A program made the translations under genes and the position numbers. A DNA stretch of 64,000 nt from positions 771,019-835,018 of the forward strand of contig NC_034015.1 of the NCBI RefSeq assembly GCF_000346465.2, written 5' to 3'. The notes beneath the pieces are model-generated. The model was not told where the DNA came from and made no database searches. It saw only the letters and a program-made list of their open reading frames with translations. Numbering within the stretch: the stretch's first letter is position 1; every line of letters starts with the position of its first letter. The stretch comes from Prunus persica. Its lineage: Eukaryota; Streptophyta; Magnoliopsida; Rosales; Rosaceae. Positions 25,851 through 34,247 of this stretch are shown one piece after another.

Positions 25851-26059
25851 CTACAAAACAAAGAAAGGGAAGCTAAGGCCCGCGCCACAAACTACCCTAC
25901 CGATACCTACATCGCTACCTATGGCCACTAGACTACCGAAGGAAAATCCTACTTAACGTTCGACTAGCCTATGCCATGGAAAGACGTATAATTACATAAA
26001 AAGAGAGTATTCTGGGGGTACCGAACGGTATCTTACCTTGAGTAGTGTGGGATGATGTG

Positions 26060-26160
26060 ATTGCCGTTCACACTCTTCGGAAATGGCCCTGTATGCCGAG
26101 AACCGCTGTAAAAATCGCCTTGATTGCCGTTCACTCTCTTCGGAAATCACCTGCACAGAG
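26060..26160. repeat. Duplicated 35-bp block in the antisense gene leader
   Basis: The string gattgccgttcacactcttc followed by ggaaat occurs near 26060 and again, with small changes, near 26121. Both copies lie between the TATA box at 26214 and the ATG at 25850, so they would be in the 5' leader. Confidence 0.75.
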
Positions 26161-26213
26161 CTCTCGCGTCAAACTCACAATTGCAAAGTGAGCCTTACAT
26201 CCGGAGCAACCTC

Positions 26214-26221
26214 TATTTATA
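26214..26221 (-). promoter_or_regulatory. TATA box of the antisense gene in Gypsy element 1
   Basis: The minus strand reads ccctataaatagagg, a strong plant TATA context, about 360 nt upstream of the ATG at 25850. It faces away from the 3' LTR. The equivalent gene in Gypsy element 2 has ttataaatagg about 400 nt upstream of its ATG, which supports a real internal promoter. Confidence 0.7.
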
Positions 26222-26475
26222 GGGAGAGAGCTACAACGGTACGCCTCGGGAGACTAAACGGCTATTTAATGCGCCGTCAGACGTACTTATGCTGGCCACG
26301 CGTCACCCGACGAATGGCGCCGCCGACTGCACGCCAGGCACGGAAGACGAAGCGTCTCTCTGCCCTCTCGCCTCTCAGCATCGACGACCCCTCGAGTCCC
26401 AGGTCAACCTCTGAACCGCAGTAGAGAACTAAATTCCCTTCCGAAGGATCTTCGGAAGAGAACTTGGGGGACTAC

Positions 26476-26950
26476 TGTTTATACCGGAGATAAACGGCCT
26501 ATGACAACCGAACACGTGTACAGGATCGCTTTTGGCCGCAGAAACCCCTTCGGCATGCTACCTACCGAAGCCATCTATCTTGGCCCTTTTTACCATCGGA
26601 CACGTGCCATGCTCACAATCCATGCCCAGAGTCCCACATCGAAAATATGAGTACAGTGCACACCTCCCAAGGCCTATATAAGGAGACCCTTATCCCCAAA
26701 AGGAGGGGATTCAGAATGAACGGTACGCTACCGATTGATCTGTCAGTTAATATTACTAAAATCGTACTTACTAAAGCATCGGAGAGCCTTCGGCCGATAC
26801 CACACCGGTACCCCAAGGACTTACCAAACGTGTCCTTTTATAGGTACTTACCCTTCTGAAGAAAAGCACCTTCCGAAGACAATGACCTACCGAAGACATA
26901 ATATAACTAAGTTGACGAAATACGTGCCGAACCACTTTTTCGCATCAACA
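26476..26950 (+). repeat. 3' LTR of Gypsy element 1
   Basis: 475 bp, the same length as the 5' LTR, with 16 hand-counted differences. It is preceded by the polypurine tract and followed by target duplication ATTGA. Confidence 0.95.
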
Positions 26951-27480
26951 ATTGATCCGACGAATCTCAAGTTTACAAATTGAATAGGAAGGCATTCACC
27001 CTCAAACAGAATGGCCAACCTGTTTCCAAATATTATAGCACGCTTCAAAGTCTTTTTCAGGAACTAGATCATCGAGACCCCCCATCTATGGTGTGTGCTG
27101 CTGACACTGATACATACCAAAAAAAACTCGACCGTCTTCGAGTTCATATTTTTCTTTCTGGATTGGATCCCGAATTTGATCAAGTCCGTAGTGAAATCCT
27201 TCGCAAGGAACCTAAATTGGATCTCGACCAAAGTTTTGCTTATGTTCGTCGTGATGCACAACAACACGCCAATGTTACTGGTGCTGCCGCCTCTCTTGAT
27301 GCTACTGTCATGGTGGCTCAACGTTCCAAAGGACCACCTTCATCTCATGGAAGTTCCTCGACCCAGGGGGTAAAGGATAAACCAGTTTTCAAGTGCACTC
27401 ATTGTGGTGGTTCAAAGCACACTCGTGAACATTGTTATGAATTAGTTGGCTTTCCATCTTGGTGGGATCATTCTAAGAAT
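26951..27480 (+). pseudogene. Copia gag, C-terminal part with zinc knuckle
   Basis: Continues the gag interrupted at 16718. It reads LNRKAFTLKQNGQPVSKYY, QSLFQELDHRD and FLSGLDPEFDQVRSEIL, then the CX2CX4HX4C zinc knuckle CTHCGGSKHTREHC near 27394, and HCYELVGFPSWWDHSK. It is cut by the solo LTR at 27486. Confidence 0.9.
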
Positions 27481-27485
27481 AAAAG

Positions 27486-28944
27486 TGTGGGGGTCTTTTT
27501 CTTCCAGCAGCTGCAAATGGGCTGGGCTGCCGTAAAAGGGAAATTACTGAAATTGCCCCCTGTGCCTGAGTTCGAAAATTAAGCCCCAAAAGCACTTCGA
27601 AAGGGCAGTAAAGCCTTAGGAAGTGTTCTAGTTACCTTCACCAACGAAAATAATGGCTGCTTACAGGTGATTTATGCTTGCTTACAGATAAAGTTTTAGC
27701 TTAGCATGAGGAGATTGTGGCATGGGAGCAAGGTCAGCATGAGTTGAGCACCAAAGAGGAAAATAAGGCTTCCTAGGGAGAAATGGGAGTGTTTAAGATG
27801 AGGGAGACAAGGTTTGCAGGATGATCTTGGCTAAAAAAGGGTAAAGGAAGGGCATTACTTCTTCCGGCAGCTTGACAGACTCTGAAAATAGTCTGTTAAC
27901 AGAGAAGAACGAAGAAGAAGAGTGAATAGGGCTACTGGATTTTGCTAGTAAGAGAGGAAGCTTGCTCTCTCAGCCTGGGTTGATTTTTGCTAGGTGGAGG
28001 GGACCTCCTTTTATAGCTGAGGGAAACCTTTATTCCCCAAGAAACCCTAATGGTTTCTTCCCCAACTTAGCAAGGTTTTCCTTCCCTTTTCCTTTCCTCT
28101 CTTGACTTTTCCTGTTTTAGTGAGATTTTTCTCTATCTATTTGCACAAAATCAGGGATTTTGGAGCTCAAGGCCTCCTTACCTGCGGCTGCTTCAGTAGA
28201 AGATTTCTACTCTTGGCTACTTTTCTTCTTCTTTCCCTTCTCCTTCCTGGGCCAGCACCGATAAGGGAAAACAACTGGGTGTATATGCTGGTTTGAAAGG
28301 GTACTCCTCTTCCTGACAACTTACATGCTAATATCCCTTGGTCTCTCTAGTGTTTTGTTTTGGGACTTGATCCATTCCCATGTGCTGGCACTTTCCAACA
28401 ACTCTGTTCAGTGAACCTGCAGACCTCTTCTACGTGGCTTCTACTTTTCTAGCAAAGGGCTGAGGCTTTTGTGGCTTATTGTGGAATTTTGTATGGGCTA
28501 AGGTACTTCATTTAAATAAGTGGGCTATTTAAACATTGGGCTTTTGGTTGGGCTATCCTTTGACTGGGCTAATTTTGGTTGGGTTATTTTGATTGAGTTA
28601 TTTTCCCCTTTTTGCTCACCCATATATTTGGGCCTAAGAAATGGGCTTGGGTCCCGAGGCTCCCAAGCAACCCGGAACCTCCATTTCTCGTCTCATCAAT
28701 GGGCCTCATGACGACCTATTACCATCCATACCACAACCCACTCAAGCAAGCCCCGGGCATCTTGCGTGGCTTGGGCCCACTTAAGCTTGTAGCATTGCGC
28801 GTTGTTTATTTGCTTGGCGTGGTATGTGTACAAGCGCATATGGCGAACTTTCGCGTGCCCAAATTGGGTTTCTTCTCGGTAAGGTATTGCATTGGGCTGA
28901 GCATTTATTTGGGCCGAAGCGTGAATTTTTTTTGGGCCTCAACA
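27486..28944 (+). mobile_element. Solo LTR inserted in the Copia element (copy A)
   Basis: 1459 bp starting TGTGGGGGTCTTTTTC and ending TTTGGGCCTCAACA, with a perfect 5-bp duplication AAAAG at 27481-27485 and 28945-28949. It has no internal retroelement sequence, so it is what remains after LTR-LTR recombination. A TATA-like ccttttatagctga lies near 28009. A second copy of the family is at 38484-39981. Translations in this interval are spurious. Confidence 0.93.
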
Positions 28945-28949
28945 AAAAG

Positions 28950-31660
28950 AAATGGTCATAAGGCACTCCAAGCCTCTGCTACTCCAGAGACCTCCCCTGT
29001 AAGTGGCAACAAATCAAATGAACATACTTCTGCATCTGCGTCCATGGCTACATCAGGTACAACTGGTTATGCATTGAATGTTTTTTCCACCTCACCCACC
29101 AGTAATGTTTGGATTATTGATTCAGGCGCCTCTGATCATATGACATGTGATTCGAATAAAATCACATCTTTGTCTCCATCTTCACAGTCGGTAGTATCCA
29201 ATGCAAATGGTAGTTCGTCTCCTGTTGTTGGAGAGGGTTCTTTATCTCTTACAGATTCGTTACACCTGGATTCAGTACTTGTTGTGCCGTCATTGGATTT
29301 TAATTTGCTATCTGTTGCGCAAATGACTCATGCTCTTTTTGTACTGTAACGTTTTGGCCAAATTGTTGTATTTTTCAGGACATCCTCACAAGGAAGATAA
29401 TTGGTTATGGTACTAGAAAGGGCAAGCTGTATTTTCTGGATTTGGCAACAAGTGGTGAGACTTGGATTTCTCAAGCCTTCAAGACTAGTGGAGATTCGAC
29501 TCAGAAAAATCAAAATTTTATTTGGTTGTGGCATAGACGGTTGGGTCATGCCTCCTTTGGATATCTTAAAAAGTTGTTTCCTTCATGGTTTAGTAAACTT
29601 TCAGATTTTAATTTTAAATGTGATGTTTGTGAACTGGCAAAAAGCCATCGAGTTTCCTTCCCTTTGAGTGTGAATAAAAGTACGGTGCCGTTTGTAATTG
29701 TTCATTCTGATGTTTGGGGTCCTGCTCCAATTTCTACTTCTTCTGGTGCTCTTTGATTTGTTACCTTTATTGATGATTGCACATGTATGACTTGGATTTC
29801 TCTCTTAAAAACCAAGGGGGAGGTGTGTACCACATTTCAACAGTTTTACAAGATGGTAGACACTCAGTTTCATGCAAAATTTAAGATCCTTCGTTCTGAT
29901 AATGGGGCTGAATTTGTGAATCATGATCTTTGTCAGTTTTTAGAAGCTCATGGAATTGAACATCAACGAACATGTCCATATACTCCTTAGCAAAATGGGG
30001 TAGCAGAGCGCAAAAATCATCATTTGTTAGAAGTGGTTCGAGCTTCATTGTTTGATGCTCAAATGCCTCGTTCTTTTTGGGGAGAAGCAGTGTGTTCTAC
30101 TGCGTATTTTATTAATCGGGTTCCCTCCAGTGTCTTGAACTTCCAAACACTATTACAAGCCCTTTGTCAGTTTTGTGCCCTTCATTCCACTCCCAATTTG
30201 GAGCCACGAGTTTTTGGATGTGTAACTTTCGTTCATCTTTATACACATCAGCGCAACAAGTTGGAGCCTCGAGCACTCAAGTGCATGTTTATTGGCTATG
30301 CCCAACATCAAAAAGGGAATCGCTGCTATCATCCCCCTACTCAGAAGCTGTACATCACTATGGATGTGGTTTTTCGAGAAGAAGAAATGTATTTTTCTGG
30401 GGGAGTTCAGGCACAGACGAGTCCAGATATTGTCGATAATCAGTTCGACCTGGAAGGATTCGTTACTTTGGAGTCGTTATGTCATCTGACAGTTCAGGAT
30501 GCACTAACCAACTCGTTAGATACCACTCCAGAAACTACGCACGACAGTCTTGATGACTGGTCACGGTTGGTCTCCTCACCCACAACTCAGTCACCCGGTC
30601 AAGGGGAGAAGAATGATGTATTGATGCCCGTTTCTGAAGTTTCTGTACCATTTAACCAATTATCTTCTGAGGTGTCTTCTGAACCTACAACCCAGGTAAT
30701 ATCCCAGAACTTTGATGTTGAAGATTTATATTTAACTGATTTGTTTTCAGATGATCCATCTAATGAGATACATCTACAACCATACCAATTACCTGTTCGT
30801 AAGAATCATGGTATCCCAAAGATTCAATATGAAGTGGATCCCAAAGCTAAAGTGAAGTACCTGATTAGCAACCATGTTTCCACTTATAGATTGTTCGCAC
30901 CACATGCCATGTTGACCAAACAACTAGATTCTTTGTCTACACCAAGCAGTGTAAAAGAGGCTTTGATGGATCCAAACTGGAAACAAGCGATGAATGATGA
31001 GATGCAAGCTCTTCAAAAGAATTCCACATGGAAACTTGTTCATCTCCCAAGTGGCAAACGAACTGTGGGTTGTAGATGGATTTATACCATTAAGTTGAAG
31101 GCAGATGGATCGATCGAACGGTACAAAGCTTGATTGGTGGCAAAAGGGTATACTCAGAGATATGGAGTGGATTATCAGGAGACGTTTGCTCCAGTAGCAA
31201 AAATCAATACTGTACGAATCCTGATATCACTTGCTACAAACTTGGATTGGCCATTACACCAATTCGATGTCAAAAATGCTTTTTTACATGGTGATTTAGA
31301 AGAAGAAGTTTATATGGATCCTCCGCCTGGATGTAACTTGAGTTCCGAATCGAAACACTATGTGTGCAAATTAAAGAAGTCTTTGTATGGTTTGAAACAG
31401 TCACCTCGAGCATGGTTTGGGCGGTTGACAAAGTCTATGAGGGCATTTGGATATAAACAAAGTGATTTTGATCATACTTTGTTCTTGAAGCATAAGGAAA
31501 ATAAAATTACAGCTTTGATAGTATATGTTGATGATATGATCGTAACAGGTGATGATCCTGATGAAAGAAAAGCATTGCAAGAGTACTTATCTAAGGAGTT
31601 TGAGATGAAAGATCTTGGTACACTTAAGTATTTTCTCGGGATAGATATATCTAGATACGA
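28950..31660 (+). pseudogene. Copia pol: protease, integrase, reverse transcriptase (broken, truncated)
   Basis: Protease: VWIIDSGASDHMTCD near 29107. GAG-pre-integrase: WLWHRRLGHASFGYL. Integrase core: VIVHSDVWGPAP, ILRSDNGAEFVN and NGVAERKNHHLLE. RT: TWKLVHLPSGKRTVGCRWIY, GVDYQETFAPVAKINTVRIL, FDVKNAFLHGDLEEEVYM, KSLYGLKQSPRAW and YVDDMIVTGDD near 31527. Stops lie at 29754, 29988 and 31131, with a frameshift near 29340. Translation leaves RT homology after KYFLGIDIS, so the element is truncated there. Confidence 0.92.
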
Positions 31661-32111
31661 ATTAGTAGAGATATGTGGCATTTCATGATATTCTCATTCA
31701 GAATATTCAATGACAAGTCACTGTACATATGCATGTGACCATAAATAACCAAGGCAAGGGCATGTGATCTATATACGAATTATCCTTTGGGGTGGCTGGA
31801 ATTTATCCCTCTGTTAATGCGCATCATATGTTCGATTAAATGTCTAAAAGAGACTTTGTAATATTCAATTTGATTTCTTAGCCTAATGGTGTATCTCTAT
31901 TTAATAAATATACATAGCTTTAATCCCCTTATTTGGAATATGTCCTTTCTTACTTTCTCAACCTAAAATTTAATTTTGTTTTATGCAAATGTCACGTTTA
32001 TTTATTGAAAGTTTCTCTCCTTTCCTATCGACTAATGTAGATGGATTCATGGACTTCTTGCACTGGGATTTCCCTCACATACTTTTAGCCTTTTAAATAT
32101 TGCCCCTCTCT
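31661..32111. other. Unassigned sequence after the truncated Copia
   Basis: AT-rich, with no gene or repeat I can support. It marks the deletion junction where the Copia 3' end was lost. Confidence 0.4.
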
Positions 32112-32231
32112 TGAAAAATTCCCGAGTCCACTAGGTGCTAAGTGGTCCTGAGTTCAAACTCTTGTGATATCTATGTGCGTGAGTTTCCCCACCTCCTGCT
32201 TCCTAACTTTGACCCCCAATTAAAAAAAAAA
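32112..32231 (+). mobile_element. SINE-like element
   Basis: About 120 bp with a B-box-like gagttcaaactc near 32152, then tatctatgtgcgtgagtttcc, ending in a run of ten A. This matches the general plan of plant tRNA-derived SINEs. No target duplication is identified, and the Pack-MULE starts directly after the A run. Confidence 0.5.
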
Positions 32232-32401
32232 GACAAACATCAAAAGACCCCCTCAAGATTTGGGGTTATTTTTAATATGGGTCGTGCTACCCACTTTGAT
32301 GCTGATGTGTGAACAAAAATAATAAAAAATTCTTAAAAAATATTATTAATTTATATTTTTAAAAGAAAAAAAATTCCCCTCTCTCTCTCTCTCTATGCGC
32401 C

Positions 32402-32405
<4 letters not shown>

Positions 32406-32440
<35 letters not shown>
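32406..32440. repeat. (CT)n microsatellite
   Basis: About 17 CT units just inside the left arm of the Pack-MULE-like element, with a shorter CT run just before it (32379-32394). Confidence 0.9.
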
Positions 32441-32442
<2 letters not shown>

Positions 32443-33284
32443 ATGTGCCCAGAACTTAAAAACCCCACCCACATCTCCGACCACCTCCCCACCCAACCAC
32501 CATTGAAGCCATACAAACCCCACCCGCATATTCGCCCCTCATCGACTCACTATCTCATTCTCTTCCTCTCCCACTGTCTCTGTGTTTGGGTCAAGTTCGC
32601 CAGAGAGGAGTCAGATTCGAGTCATTCCAGAGACATCTGGGCAGGCTTAGAATTATGGGTTTTCGAATTGTGGGAGAGTACAAAGCTTAAAGAAGAAGAC
32701 GAAGGAGAAGAAACGGAAGAAATGGAGGAAGACAGAAAAGAGGGCGCGCAGTAAAGGCCAAAAAAGGAGATTTTGGAGTGACGAAATATTTGGGGTTTGG
32801 GAGATTTTGGAAAGTCCTAAAGTTTTGTTCTTGGTCCCATTTTTGTTGTTCCTAGGTGATGAGATGGATTTGTCTTAGGTCGGAGAGAAAATTATGAGCT
32901 TCGTTAGATCTGTCAGATCGCTTGGCCTTCTTCTTTCTGTGGGGTTGGGTCAAGGTTCATAAGGGGGGCGGCGGTGAAAGCTATAGGGGTTGGGAGAGAG
33001 GAGGGGGTTGCTGGTGCAGTTTTTTTTACAATGAACTCTGTTGTTGCCAACCCGGGCGTGCCAACCAACTGAACCTCCAAGAAGCCTGATGATTTTTACC
33101 CCCATCATTTTCTTTTTCAAACTAAAAACCAATACAAGCAAAGCTAGAGCTTAGCATACTCTGCATTTCTACTGCAATCTGCCCAAACTCTCAGTTCCTC
33201 TCTCTCAATGTCCAATATTCTCAAATCCTAATGAACCTTAAAATAGGCCAGCTCAATCGATTGAAGTTGATCTCAGCTTCCCAA

Positions 33285-33697
33285 ATGGACATACTCTTCG
33301 CTCAGATCCAAGTGGACCTCCATTCCAATGGCACTCTTCGCCAGTCCAATGCTCTCCTTCAAGCCCTCCAACAATCTGCAACCGACCGCGACATATCTGT
33401 CATCGCCAAATTCGTTGTCAAAGAGATCGTCACCTTGCCTGTCCCGCCTTCTGCAAAAAGCTCGCCTTTGATCTCATTCGCTCCACCCGCCTCACCGCAG
33501 ACTCTGGGACATCGTCTGCTTTGGAATTCTCACAGATCTCGACTTCCCCGACCTTGATGTCAGCGCCGCTGCCGTCTCCATCCTCGCCGCCATCCCCTCC
33601 TACCGCCTCTCCAAGCTCATCGTCGACGTACAGAAAGGAAATCAACAGTTGCTTCGATTCTCCGAGCGATACTCTCCGCTTCTCCATCACCGAAGTA
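33285..33697 (+). pseudogene. Captured 5' fragment of TPLATE (adaptin-like endocytosis protein)
   Basis: From ATG 33285 the reading is MDILFAQIQVDLHSNGTL, then QALQQSATDRDISVIAK, closely matching the N-terminus of plant TPLATE, a clathrin-endocytosis adaptor subunit. After about 44 codons it needs frame changes near 33433 and 33502 to keep matching: FCKKLAFDLIRSTRLTADS, then FPDLDVSAAAVSILAAIPSY, then after another shift KEINSCFDSPSDTLRFSITE. Homology stops at the right inverted repeat near 33700. 33130-33284 may be the donor gene's 5' UTR. It is a non-functional fragment carried by the transposon. Confidence 0.82.
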
Positions 33698-34247
33698 GAG
33701 AGAGGGAGGAATTTTTTTTTCTGTTTTAAAAAATATAATTTAATAATATTTTAAAAGAATTTTTTATTATTTTTATTCACACATCAGCATCAAAGTGGGT
33801 ACCACAATTGTCACGTCACCAATTTAACTGAAAATCTAACAGTAAACTTGACGGACGGTGTGAATTAGCTGAAATTGAAAATTATAAGGTGTAAAATGAA
33901 GAAATTAAAACCCGATGACCGATATTAAGAATAACCCCAAACCTTGAGAGGTTCTTTTGATGTTAATCCCAAAAAAAAGGTAAAGTGAAGTTGAACTCAA
34001 GTAGCCCATGTGGAAAATATATAAACTTATCCAGTAAAAGGCAACTACCGTTTTGGCAAATGAAAAACCCAAACTAGTATTTAACCCAAATTTTCTAAAT
34101 AGGAATAGGATTTTTCAAAGAAAATGGAAATGAAAACATGAAATGAAACAGGTCTTTTTCTCGCTCTCTCTCTCTTTTTCTCTCTCTCATTCATCTCTAT
34201 GTGTCCGTCCTTCTGGGACAGTTTGAGAAGAGTCCATATCTGTTCCA

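Larger units (their letters stand above)
16719..26950 (+). mobile_element. Ty3/Gypsy retrotransposon, Tat type, complete ends, inserted in the Copia gag
   Basis: A 10.2-kb element with two 475-bp LTRs, a primer-binding site, gag, protease, RT, RNase H, a second RNase H-like domain, integrase, an antisense gene and a polypurine tract (aacttgggggactac before 26476). The 5-bp flanks are ATTAA (16714-16718) and ATTGA (26951-26955), a target duplication with one later change. I count 16 differences between the LTRs (3.4 percent), 13 of them transitions, so the insertion is moderately old. At least nine in-frame stops and several frameshifts kill gag and pol. The extra archaeal-type RNase H and antisense 3' gene match what is known of the Tat lineage. 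Confidence 0.93.
15991..31660 (+). mobile_element. Ty1/Copia retrotransposon, 3'-truncated and twice interrupted
   Basis: The order is LTR, primer-binding site, gag, protease, integrase, reverse transcriptase, as in Copia (integrase before RT). The body is split by a Gypsy element (16719-26950) and a solo LTR (27486-28944). Removing both leaves about 4 kb. RT stops after FLGIDIS at about 31654, so RNase H, the polypurine tract and 3' LTR are absent; the loss is probably a deletion. Gag and pol carry several stops and frameshifts, so the element is dead. The missing 3' end means no target duplication can be checked. Confidence 0.9.
32232..33970. mobile_element. Pack-MULE-like transposon with captured gene fragments
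   Basis: Long inverted repeats at both ends: acatcaaaagaccccctcaa near 32237 against the reverse complement of 33900-33964 (acatcaaaagaacctctcaa), and acccactttgatgctgatgt near 32295 against the reverse complement near 33780-33800. The right arm has about 115 bp extra. The flanks are A runs (ten A to the left, eight A to the right), consistent with a 9-bp Mutator target duplication but not proof. There is no transposase. The interior holds (CT)n, an unrecognised 0.7 kb, and the 5' coding part of TPLATE at 33285-33697. Confidence 0.8.

Noticed and set aside
27486..29349. Open frame of 245 codons from 28612 joining solo-LTR sequence to Copia protease
   Set aside because: The first part is LTR sequence; only the part after 28950 is Copia protein. 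The fusion is accidental.
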